Of a stretch of DNA of 32,368 nucleotides, positions 7,056 through 14,580 are shown in pieces. This DNA comes from an uncultured Eubacteriales bacterium (GTDB lineage Bacteria > Bacillota > Clostridia > Lachnospirales > Bianqueaceae). A model generated the notes under the pieces. It saw only the letters and a list, made by a program, of their open reading frames with translations, had not been told where the DNA came from and did not search any database. The stretch covers positions 1 through 32,368 of the forward strand of contig OMYN01000021.1 of NCBI GenBank assembly GCA_900315265.1, written 5' to 3'. The position numbers were made by a program, and so were the translations under genes. Position 1 is the stretch's first letter. Every line of letters begins with the position of its first letter.

Positions 7056-8009
7056 GTGAACCAAAAACGCCGTTTCGTCCATGCCCTTCTGCTGGTCTTC
7101 ACCGCCCTGATCTGGGGCTGCGCCTTCGTTGCCCAAAGCGTCGGCATGAAATATATAGGCCCCATGACCTTTACCTTTATCCGCTTTTTCATGGGCACCG
7201 TCATGCTGCTGCCGGTCACTTTTTTTGAAGACGAGGTGCGTAGGTCCCGTGCCGCTGGGATCGGCCGTCAGGACCAGGCCGCGCTTGAGACGGCCTTTTC
7301 GTGGAAAAACAAAGACCTGCTCATAGGCGGCCTTTTAACGGGCACTTTCTTATTTATCGCCAGCGCCTTGCAGCAGTACGGCCTTAAATATACATCGCCT
7401 GGCAAAGCCGGTTTTATTACCGCCTTTTATATTATTTTTGTCCCCATCGCCAATTGGCTGATCTTCAAAAAACGGTGTTCGTATAAGATCTGGATATCGG
7501 TCGCGGCTGCTTTTGTCGGCTTGTACTTCCTCAGTATCAGCGGGGTGTCAAGGATCGAGACCGGTGACATCATCATTTTCATTTCCGCGCTTTTTTATAC
7601 AGGACAGATCCTGTCGGTCGATCATTTCAGCCGCAGGGTGGACGGAATCAAATTAAGCTGCGTCCAATTTGCCGTCTCTGCCGCCCTTGGCCTGATCTTT
7701 ACGGTCATTCTGGAAAAACCGGACATGAAACAGATATTGAATGCGGCGGTGCCCCTTTTATATACAGGTATCCTGTCGACCGGGCTTGCTTACACCCTGC
7801 AGATCATAGGACAGAAGGGCATAAGCCCCACGCTGGCATCGCTATTGATGAGCCTTGAAAGTGTTTTTGCCACTTTGGCCAGCTTCATCATTCTTGGCGA
7901 CGCCCTGTCCGGGCGGGAGATCCTTGGATGCCTGATCATGTTCGGAGCCATCATATTGGCCCAGCTGCCGGATACAAAAACTACCAAGCGTTCCCCGGAT
8001 TCTGTTTAG
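7056..8009 (+). CDS. EamA/DMT-family transporter
   Basis: This is a 317-residue membrane protein of the drug/metabolite transporter superfamily, with about ten helices arranged as two EamA repeats. The first repeat begins VFTALIWGCAFVAQSVGMKYIG, split here as VFTALIWGCAF and VAQSVGMKYIG. The second shows the typical ending SLESVFATLASFIILGD with the GREILGCLIMFGAIILAQ helix. Such carriers export or import small metabolites; the substrate cannot be told. The GTG start at 7056 is preferred because AAGGAG lies seven bases upstream and the first helix then follows the basic residues NQKRR. An upstream ATG at 6921 in the same frame would run through the terminator and promoter and is rejected. It appears to be monocistronic. 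Confidence 0.88.
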   Translation: MNQKRRFVHALLLVFTALIWGCAFVAQSVGMKYIGPMTFTFIRFFMGTVMLLPVTFFEDEVRRSRAAGIGRQDQAALETAFSWKNKDLLIGGLLTGTFLFIASALQQYGLKYTSPGKAGFITAFYIIFVPIANWLIFKKRCSYKIWISVAAAFVGLYFLSISGVSRIETGDIIIFISALFYTGQILSVDHFSRRVDGIKLSCVQFAVSAALGLIFTVILEKPDMKQILNAAVPLLYTGILSTGLAYTLQIIGQKGISPTLASLLMSLESVFATLASFIILGDALSGREILGCLIMFGAIILAQLPDTKTTKRSPDSV

Positions 8010-8149
8010 ACGCAGTTAAAAGATTGTAAAAATACACTAAAGTTTGGACGTGGATTTTGCAATTTCATGGTATAAATACATATGTTTTTCTGCCAGCGAC
8101 ATGTTTATAATGTTTTTATGTTAAAAAATACGTAAATCAAGCGGACAAT

Positions 8150-8199
8150 GGTGTCCAAAACCAACGCAGGATCTGTGTATGTGTTTTGGACACCTTTTT
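8150..8199 (+). terminator. Strong terminator between the DMT gene and opp1
   Basis: A perfect 12-bp stem (GGTGTCCAAAAC 8150-8161 with GTTTTGGACACC 8183-8194) is followed by TTTTTA. It lies 140 bases after the DMT stop and 43 bases before the oppB start. A TATAAT at 8106-8111 (weak -35) and a TATAAA at 8071-8076 lie upstream of it. If opp1 is transcribed from either, the hairpin is inside its leader and would act as an attenuator. Otherwise it simply ends the DMT transcript. Confidence 0.8.
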
Positions 8200-8242
8200 A
8201 TTTTCTTTCTGCCGTTTGCGTATGGATCAGGGGGGCAGAGAT

Positions 8243-9169
8243 ATGAGCGCAAAAACGCTGAAGTATATCATCAAACGCGTCATTTTTGCGATTTTTACGA
8301 TCTGGGTCGTTATCACGCTTACTTTCTTTATCATGCACATCATTCCGGGCGGTCCGTTTACCAGTGAAAAAGCGGTATCTGCGGCGGTCCAGGCAGCCAT
8401 GGAAAAGAAATACGGGCTGGATAAACCTCTATTTACCCAATATCTGACCTATCTGGGCGATGTGGTGCGCTTCCGTTTCGGGCCTTCTCTTAAGATGCGC
8501 GGACAGATGGTCATCGACATTATCAATAACGGTATGAAGGTCTCCGTCCGGCTGGGACTGATCGCAGCCGGCCTTGCCACCTTGTTCGGAACCGTTCTGG
8601 GTTCTCTGGCAGCCCTTAAAAGAAACACAGTCTTCGACCGTATCATCATGGTGCTGACAACGGCTTTCGTTTCTATGCCTTCCTTCATCATCGGCACCCT
8701 GCTGCTGATCGTTTTTGCCGTAAAGACCCATGTTTTTCCGGCCAACGGTGCAACGGCTGCGGGCTATGTGCTGCCGGTGCTGACCCTGATGTTTTATCCC
8801 ATGTCTTATATCACTCGTCTGACCCGGTCCTCCATGCTGGACGTGTTAGGCCAGGATTATATCCGGACGGCCAAAGCTAAAGGCGTATCCAAGACAAAGA
8901 TCATTTTCGGACATGCCCTTAAGAACGCCCTGATCCCGGTCATCACCTATCTGGGACCGGAGTTGGCCTACATCACTACCGGTTCTCTGGTCGTTGAACA
9001 GATCTTCGCGATCCCGGGGATCGGACGGGCTTTCGTTAACAGTATTACCGGACGGGATTATCCCCTGATCATGGGCACGACCATTGTGCTGGCGTCACTG
9101 ATCGTTATCATGAACCTGATCAGCGACCTGCTTTACAAGGTCGTCGATCCCAGGATCACCTTTGATTAA
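8243..9169 (+). CDS. Oligopeptide ABC transporter permease OppB (importer 1)
   Basis: A 308-residue inner permease of the peptide/nickel importer family. It carries the N-terminal KYIIKRVIFAIFTIWVV helix, a large external loop around residues 30-85, and six helices in all. The cytoplasmic EAA-type loop is visible as DYIRTAKAKGVSKTKIIFGHA, split here as DYIRTAKAKG and VSKTKIIFGHA, which contacts the ATPases. The ending VVDPRI is typical. The ATG at 8243 is chosen over an in-frame ATG at 8186 because the latter lies inside the terminator stem and lacks a ribosome site, while AGGGGGG lies just before 8243. It is the first gene of the oppBCDFA operon, 67 bases before oppC; a small GCGCC/GGCGC hairpin (9183-9196) lies in that gap. 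Confidence 0.92.
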   Translation: MSAKTLKYIIKRVIFAIFTIWVVITLTFFIMHIIPGGPFTSEKAVSAAVQAAMEKKYGLDKPLFTQYLTYLGDVVRFRFGPSLKMRGQMVIDIINNGMKVSVRLGLIAAGLATLFGTVLGSLAALKRNTVFDRIIMVLTTAFVSMPSFIIGTLLLIVFAVKTHVFPANGATAAGYVLPVLTLMFYPMSYITRLTRSSMLDVLGQDYIRTAKAKGVSKTKIIFGHALKNALIPVITYLGPELAYITTGSLVVEQIFAIPGIGRAFVNSITGRDYPLIMGTTIVLASLIVIMNLISDLLYKVVDPRITFD

Positions 9170-9236
9170 GCAACCGGCTAGGCGCCTTTCGGCGCGGCCC
9201 TGAAAAAAGTTACAGGATGAGGAGCGGCAGAGCGAT

Positions 9237-10301
9237 ATGAGAACGAATCCTATGAAATTTTCAATGCACGTTAAAATGGAGGACTTTATTCCGGCGACGG
9301 ACAGCGAAAAAGCCTACATGGTAAAGATGCGTCCTTCGACAACGGCCTTTAAAGACGGAATGAGACGGCTGCGCAAGAATAAGGTCGCTATGGTGAGCAT
9401 GATCATCATTATCATCATCGCACTGTCGGCCATCATTATTCCTATGGTTTGGCCTTACGGCTACGAGCAGATGCTGGGTATGGCTCCCGGAAAACCGGTG
9501 GACGCTTCTTTCAACAACCTGTCGCCTTTCCATTATTCGGCGACGGAACAGGCGGCGCGTAAAGCCGGACAGTTCGTCTTCCCCCATATTTTCGGAACAG
9601 ACGCTCAGGGCCGTGACTATTTTATCCGTGTCGTATACGGGACCCGCATATCCCTGGCCGTCGGACTGTTTGCTTCCCTGATCGTGCTGGTGATCGGGCT
9701 GACCATTGGGTCGATCGCCGGTTACGTCGGCGGAAAGGTCGACATGATCATCATGCGTATCGTGGATGTCATTTATTCTCTGCCGGATATGCTGATGGTC
9801 ATCCTGCTGGCGACCGTATTAAAGCAGGTGCTGGCAGGTGCTCTGGACGGAACGCCTATGGCTAAGATCGGTTCCAATATCATTGCCCTCTTTATTATTT
9901 TCGCTCTTCTTTACTGGGTTTCCATGGCTCGTCTGATCCGTGGCCAGATCCTTTCTTTGAGAGAGCAGGAGTATGTACTGGCTGCCAAAGCGGCTGGGGC
10001 TAAGGGAGGCTGGATCATTCGCAAGCATCTTCTGCCCAACTGCATTTCGGTCATTGTTATTTCCACGGCCCTGCAGATCCCTTCCGCCATCTTTACCGAA
10101 AGCTATCTGTCCTTCCTGGGCCTGGGAGTCAACGCCCCTATGCCGTCTCTGGGATCTCTTGCCTCTGATGCGCTGAACGGTGTATCTTCCTACGCTTACC
10201 GTCTGATCATTCCGGCGGTGGTCATTTCCCTGATCGTGCTCTCCTTGAACCTGTTCGGCGACGGACTCAGAGATGCTTTCGATCCCAAACTGAATCAATG
10301 A
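9237..10301 (+). CDS. Oligopeptide ABC transporter permease OppC (importer 1)
   Basis: A 354-residue permease, the partner of OppB. It has the long cytoplasmic N-terminus usual for OppC (about 50 residues, ending RRLRKNKVAMVSM) before the first helix. The external domain is large and includes HIFGTDAQGRDYFIRVVYGT, the OppC signature. The EAA-type loop is EYVLAAKAAGAKGGWIIRKH. The C-terminal motif NLFGDGLRDAFDPKL is conserved in the family. The start at 9237 follows GAGGAG at a somewhat long distance; ATGs at 9252 and 9279 have no better ribosome site. It lies between oppB and oppD, with short gaps on both sides. Confidence 0.92.
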   Translation: MRTNPMKFSMHVKMEDFIPATDSEKAYMVKMRPSTTAFKDGMRRLRKNKVAMVSMIIIIIIALSAIIIPMVWPYGYEQMLGMAPGKPVDASFNNLSPFHYSATEQAARKAGQFVFPHIFGTDAQGRDYFIRVVYGTRISLAVGLFASLIVLVIGLTIGSIAGYVGGKVDMIIMRIVDVIYSLPDMLMVILLATVLKQVLAGALDGTPMAKIGSNIIALFIIFALLYWVSMARLIRGQILSLREQEYVLAAKAAGAKGGWIIRKHLLPNCISVIVISTALQIPSAIFTESYLSFLGLGVNAPMPSLGSLASDALNGVSSYAYRLIIPAVVISLIVLSLNLFGDGLRDAFDPKLNQ

Positions 10302-10359
10302 TCGGTAGGGAAACAGAATTCAGATCGATCAGAATGAGGAGAAACGAGGAGAGCCTTCT

Positions 10360-11355
10360 ATGAGTTTACTTGAGGTCAAAGACCTTTGCACTTCCTTCTT
10401 TACGGATGCGGGTGTTGTCCCGGCCGTCAACGGACTGTCCTTTACCCTTGACAAGGGACAAGTGCTGGGTATTGTAGGCGAGTCCGGATCCGGTAAATCC
10501 GTTACCGCTTATTCGATCATGCAGATCCTGGACAGCGCCGGAAAGATCGTGTCCGGTTCCATCAAGCTGGACGGGAAAGAACTGGTGGGAGCCGGTGAGC
10601 AGGTCATGAAAGATGTCCGGGGAAATAAGATTTCGATCATTTTCCAGGACCCCATGACGTCTCTGAACCCTACCTATACCATCGGAAAGCAGCTGATGGA
10701 AGCCATCCTGCTGCACAGCAACCGGAGTCGGAAAGAAGCCAAAGAAAGAGCCATCGAGATGCTGCGGCTGGTCAACGTAAACGAACCGGAAAAAAGGATC
10801 AAGCAGTATCCCTATGAATTTTCCGGAGGCATGCGGCAGCGTGTCATGATTGCCATGGCCTTGGCCTGCGAACCGGATATCCTGATCGCCGATGAGCCTA
10901 CGACGGCCCTGGATGTAACCATCCAGGCCGGCATCCTGGAGCTGATGAAGAAGATCCAGAAAGAGATGGGCATGGCCATCATCATGATCACTCATGATCT
11001 GGGCGTGGTAGCCCAGATCTGTGACAAGATCATCGTCATGTATGCCGGAGGCCTCTGCGAGGAGGGCACGGCCGACCAGATCTTCTATGATCCTCAGCAT
11101 GAGTATACCAAAGGCCTGCTACGGTCTATCCCTACGTCGGACAATATGGGAGAGAAGCTGAAACCGATCAGCGGAACTCCCATCGATCTTCTGAACATGC
11201 CCAAGGGGTGCCCCTTTGCTCCCCGCTGTGAAAATGCCATGAAGATCTGTCTGAGAGAAAAATGTCCGCAGCTGGAGGTGGAGGATCTTCATACCACGGC
11301 CTGTTGGATGTACGCCAAAAAGGAACTGGAAGCGGAAGGCGGTGAACAGGAATGA
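10360..11355 (+). CDS. Oligopeptide ABC transporter ATPase OppD (importer 1)
   Basis: A 331-residue cytoplasmic ATPase that powers the OppBC channel. Walker A is GESGSGKS (40-47), the Q-loop is [10 protein letters not shown] (Gln96), the signature is FSGGMRQR (154-161), Walker B is ILIADEP (174-180), and the switch His is 212. The C-terminal extension (about 260-331) has the oligopeptide-subfamily motif CPFAPRC with cysteines at 284, 290, 297 and 302. In some family members this region binds an iron-sulfur cluster. The stop overlaps the oppF start in an ATGA arrangement, which points to translational coupling. Confidence 0.95.
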   Translation: MSLLEVKDLCTSFFTDAGVVPAVNGLSFTLDKGQVLGIVGESGSGKSVTAYSIMQILDSAGKIVSGSIKLDGKELVGAGEQVMKDVRGNKISIIFQDPMTSLNPTYTIGKQLMEAILLHSNRSRKEAKERAIEMLRLVNVNEPEKRIKQYPYEFSGGMRQRVMIAMALACEPDILIADEPTTALDVTIQAGILELMKKIQKEMGMAIIMITHDLGVVAQICDKIIVMYAGGLCEEGTADQIFYDPQHEYTKGLLRSIPTSDNMGEKLKPISGTPIDLLNMPKGCPFAPRCENAMKICLREKCPQLEVEDLHTTACWMYAKKELEAEGGEQE

Positions 11356-12377
11356 GCGAACAGATAAAAAGTCCGGAACTGGATCCGGCGGGCTCCGCCC
11401 AGACCGAACCGCTTGTCCGGGTACAAAATCTGAAAAAATACTTTACCATCAATAATGGCTTTTTCAGTTCACTGCCCCTGAAAGCGGTGGACGACATCTC
11501 TTTTGACATCATGCCGGGAGAGACCCTGGGCCTGGTTGGAGAATCCGGATGCGGCAAAACGACGGCCGGCCGGACCATCCTTCACCTTTACGAGCCGACG
11601 GGCGGAAAAGTCATTTTCCACGGTCAGGAGATCGGTTCGAAAAAGAGCCTGGAAGAATATCATACCAAAGCCACTATGGTGTTCCAGGACCCCTATTCGT
11701 CGCTGGACCCCCGTATGACGGTCGAAGATATCATCGGCGAGCCTTTGGATATTCACCATTTATATTCCAGCAAGAAGGAAAGACGGGAAAAGATCCTGGA
11801 ACTGATGGGGCATGTAGGACTTAACTCCGAACATGCGGCCCGTTATCCCCATGAGTTTTCAGGCGGACAGAGACAGCGTGTCGGCATTGCCCGGGCCCTG
11901 GCGGTCGATCCCGAATTCATCATCTGCGATGAGCCGGTTTCGGCCCTGGATGTTTCGATCCAGGCTCAGGTCATCAACATGTTCGACGAGCTGCAGGACA
12001 AGCTGCACCTGACCTATCTTTTCATTGCCCATGATCTGCTGGTCGTAAGGCATATTTCCGACCGTATCGCGGTCATGTATCTGGGAAGGATGGTAGAACT
12101 GGCCAAGGCTTCGGAGATCTACGATCATCCCCTGCATCCTTATTCCAAGGCGCTGATCTCCGCAGTGCCCGTGCCGGATCCCAAAACGGCCAGGGCCAAT
12201 AAAAGGGTCCAGCTGACAGGAGAGATCCCCAGCCCTCTGCATGCGCCGAGCGGCTGCCCTTTCCACACCAGATGCCCTTACGCAAAGCCCGTCTGCTCGG
12301 AAAGTATGCCCGAGTTTAAAGAACTGTCCAAAGGACACTTCGTTGCCTGCCATCTGGCAGAAGAGATCAACGATTGA
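11352..12377 (+). CDS. Oligopeptide ABC transporter ATPase OppF (importer 1)
   Basis: A 341-residue second ATPase, expected to form a heterodimer with OppD. Walker A is GESGCGKT (63-70), followed by a Q-loop [13 protein letters not shown], the signature [15 protein letters not shown], Walker [16 protein letters not shown] and the switch region FIAHDL. The insertion [14 protein letters not shown] after the first strand and the C-terminal [14 protein letters not shown] motif are typical of OppF. The start overlaps oppD by four bases. Confidence 0.95.
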   Translation: MSEQIKSPELDPAGSAQTEPLVRVQNLKKYFTINNGFFSSLPLKAVDDISFDIMPGETLGLVGESGCGKTTAGRTILHLYEPTGGKVIFHGQEIGSKKSLEEYHTKATMVFQDPYSSLDPRMTVEDIIGEPLDIHHLYSSKKERREKILELMGHVGLNSEHAARYPHEFSGGQRQRVGIARALAVDPEFIICDEPVSALDVSIQAQVINMFDELQDKLHLTYLFIAHDLLVVRHISDRIAVMYLGRMVELAKASEIYDHPLHPYSKALISAVPVPDPKTARANKRVQLTGEIPSPLHAPSGCPFHTRCPYAKPVCSESMPEFKELSKGHFVACHLAEEIND

Positions 12378-12394
12378 TCTTATTTTGATTCTTT

Positions 12395-12426
12395 CCGTCT
12401 CAGACTATAGGGAAAGCCTGAGACGG
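12395..12426 (+). other. Intercistronic hairpin between oppF and oppA
   Basis: CCGTCTCAG (12395-12403) pairs perfectly with CTGAGACGG (12418-12426) around a 14-base loop. The following bases, TTTGAATAG, give only three T, so it is a weak terminator at best. Such hairpins before a binding-protein gene commonly stabilise its mRNA or allow higher expression than the membrane genes. The oppA ribosome site GAAAGGAG follows downstream. Confidence 0.6.
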
Positions 12427-12466
12427 TTTGAATAGATAGATAAAATTTGAAAGGAGAAACCTTACC

Positions 12467-14395
12467 ATGAAAAAGATCATTGCCATACTGCTTTGTGCAG
12501 CAATGATCCTGAGCCTTACCGCCTGCGGCGATTCTGCTCAGAATAACGGAAGCACCGGTGAAGCTTCAACAGAAGAATCGACGGCTGCTGAAGCTTCCGG
12601 TACCACAACTGAAGGCACCAGCGACGGACAGGCACTTAATGTCTGCCTTGCTTCTGAGCCTCAGACTCTTGATCCTGCCCTTAACAGCGCTGTAGACGGC
12701 GCGACCCTGATCAGCCATATGTTCTCCGGCCTTGCCAAGTGGGAAAAAGACGATTCCGGTGCGCTCGAGATCGTTCCCGACTGCGCGGAAGAACTGCCGG
12801 ACGGCGTTGAGAATGCTGACGGAACCGTAACCTATACCTACAAACTGCGTGACGGACTGAAATGGTCCGATGGCAAAGACGTAACGGCTTCCGATTTCGT
12901 ATTTGCCTGGAACAGAGCCGCTTCTCCGGATACCGCTTCCGACTACGGATATATGTTCGAAGTCGTTGACGGTTATGCAGATATGTGGGAAATGAAGGAC
13001 ACGGGCAAGAAAGACGATGACGGAAACGAAATCGAGGAGCCCGTTAATCCGGATGCGACCCTGAATGTAAAAGCGGTCGACGATAAGACTCTGGAAGTCA
13101 CCACCATCAACATGGTTCCTTACTGGAACGAGCTGCTGGCATTCCCGACCTACATGCCTGTTCGTGAGGACGTGGTTTCCAATGAGAACTGGGCTACCGA
13201 TCCTTCTACCTATATCGGCAACGGTCCTTATGTCATGACTGCCTGGAATCATAACAGTCTGATCACTCTGGACAAGAACGACAACTACATCGACAAAGAT
13301 AAAGTCACCATGCCCGAGATCAACTTCTATCTGTCCGATGATGCCAACAACATGCTGACCAACTTCGAAAACGGAGACTGGCAGATGATCGATGACGTTC
13401 CTACCAACGAAATCGCATCTCTGAAAGAGAAATATCCGGATGAGTTAAAGATCGACGGCCAGCTGGGTACCTACTATGTTTGCTGGAACGTTGACCAGGA
13501 TATCCTTCCGGAAGATTCCGGCCTGACCGGCGCCGATGCTGAAAAGGCCCGCGAAGAGATCCGCAATGCCATCAGCCTGCTGTTCGACCGTAACTACATC
13601 TGCGACAGCATCGTTCAGGGCGGACAGGTTCCCGCTTCTTCCTTTGTTGCCATGGGTCTGACCGATGCTGACGGAAAGACTCAGTTCTATCAGAATGCAG
13701 GCAGCAGCAAAGATTACGTCGGATATTACGACGTTTCTGCTGATGCTCTTCAGAGCAACTATGATTCTGCTATCGAGACCCTGAAGAAGTACTACAATTA
13801 CGACGAGTCCACCCAGAAGTTCACCAACGTTCCTACTCTGACCTATCTGTACAATACCAGTGAAGGCCATAAAGCGATCGCTGAGTATCTGCAGGCTGTT
13901 CTTGCCAATGTCGGCATCAACATGACTCTGGAGAACCAGGAATGGGCTACCTTCCTTGAGACCCGTAAGAACGGCGACTTCACCGTTGCCCGCAACGGCT
14001 GGCTGGGAGACTACAACGATCCTATTTCCTTCCTGGATATGTGGACCTCCGGCTCCGGAAACAACGACTGCCAGTTCGGTAAAGGTGAAAACGCCGATCT
14101 GAAGGTTTACAGCCTGGATCTTACCGACCTTGGTTATGATACCAATGTTACCGACGGCACCTGGGCAGAAACTTATGACGTGCTGATCAACGATATCAAG
14201 ACCTGCACCGATAAGGACACCCGCTATAAACTGATGCACAAGGCAGAAGATCTGCTGATGAGCACCGGCGCCATCTGCCCCCTGTACTACTACACCGATC
14301 TGTACATGATCGACAGCTCTGTTAAGGGCTTCTTCACCAGTCCTCTGGGATACAAGTTCTTCATGTACACCACCATCGATGACAGCAGCAAGTAA
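12467..14395 (+). CDS. Oligopeptide-binding lipoprotein OppA (importer 1)
   Basis: A 642-residue extracellular binding protein of the SBP_bac_5 family, longer than most. The signal peptide ends in the lipobox LTAC with Cys20 as the lipid-anchored residue. A Ser/Thr/Glu/Gly-rich linker (about 21-58) precedes the folded domain. It has the family features QALNVCLASEPQTLDPALNS near residue 60, the YTYKLRDGLKWSDGKDVTASD block near 125 (split as YTYKLRDGLKWSDG and KDVTASD) and the OppA-like RNGWLGDYNDPISFLDMW near 510. It captures peptides and hands them to OppBC. The gene is last in the operon, behind a hairpin and a very strong ribosome site, and is followed by two hairpins, the second a terminator. 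Confidence 0.94.
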   Translation: MKKIIAILLCAAMILSLTACGDSAQNNGSTGEASTEESTAAEASGTTTEGTSDGQALNVCLASEPQTLDPALNSAVDGATLISHMFSGLAKWEKDDSGALEIVPDCAEELPDGVENADGTVTYTYKLRDGLKWSDGKDVTASDFVFAWNRAASPDTASDYGYMFEVVDGYADMWEMKDTGKKDDDGNEIEEPVNPDATLNVKAVDDKTLEVTTINMVPYWNELLAFPTYMPVREDVVSNENWATDPSTYIGNGPYVMTAWNHNSLITLDKNDNYIDKDKVTMPEINFYLSDDANNMLTNFENGDWQMIDDVPTNEIASLKEKYPDELKIDGQLGTYYVCWNVDQDILPEDSGLTGADAEKAREEIRNAISLLFDRNYICDSIVQGGQVPASSFVAMGLTDADGKTQFYQNAGSSKDYVGYYDVSADALQSNYDSAIETLKKYYNYDESTQKFTNVPTLTYLYNTSEGHKAIAEYLQAVLANVGINMTLENQEWATFLETRKNGDFTVARNGWLGDYNDPISFLDMWTSGSGNNDCQFGKGENADLKVYSLDLTDLGYDTNVTDGTWAETYDVLINDIKTCTDKDTRYKLMHKAEDLLMSTGAICPLYYYTDLYMIDSSVKGFFTSPLGYKFFMYTTIDDSSK

Positions 14396-14403
14396 TTTTT
14401 CCT

Positions 14404-14432
14404 TCGGACAGATCCGACTCGGATCTGTCCGA
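14404..14432 (+). other. 12-bp perfect hairpin after oppA
   Basis: TCGGACAGATCC (14404-14415) pairs with GGATCTGTCCGA (14421-14432) around a five-base loop. No T-run follows, so it is probably an mRNA 3'-end stabiliser rather than the terminator. The terminator proper lies 57 bases further on. It begins nine bases after the oppA stop. Confidence 0.6.
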
Positions 14433-14488
14433 TTGGGATCTTTCCCATTCAGATCCATCTGCAAGAAGATCCTGAAGGAACATTCAGA

Positions 14489-14526
14489 CCCTGGAAGGCC
14501 AGTGCTTTCCGGGGCCTTATTTTTTT
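14489..14526 (+). terminator. Terminator of the opp1 operon
   Basis: CCCTGGAA (14489-14496) can pair with TTCCGGGG (14507-14514), or AAGGCC (14495-14500) with GGCCTT (14513-14518). Either form is followed by a T-rich tail (CCTTATTTTTTTATTT). The next promoter begins immediately after it, so opp1 and the ARH gene are separate units. Confidence 0.75.
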
Positions 14527-14528
14527 AT

Positions 14529-14556
14529 TTGCAAGACGACTTTGCGATGGTATACT
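14529..14556 (+). promoter_or_regulatory. Promoter of the ARH/epimerase 1 operon
   Basis: TTGCAA (14529-14534) and TATACT (14551-14556) are 16 bases apart. The start would fall about 14562, leaving the ribosome site AGGAGG (14568-14573) almost at the 5' end of the mRNA, with a leader of about 18 bases. Confidence 0.6.
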
Positions 14557-14580
14557 GATTCCTGTTCAGGAGGCAAAGTT

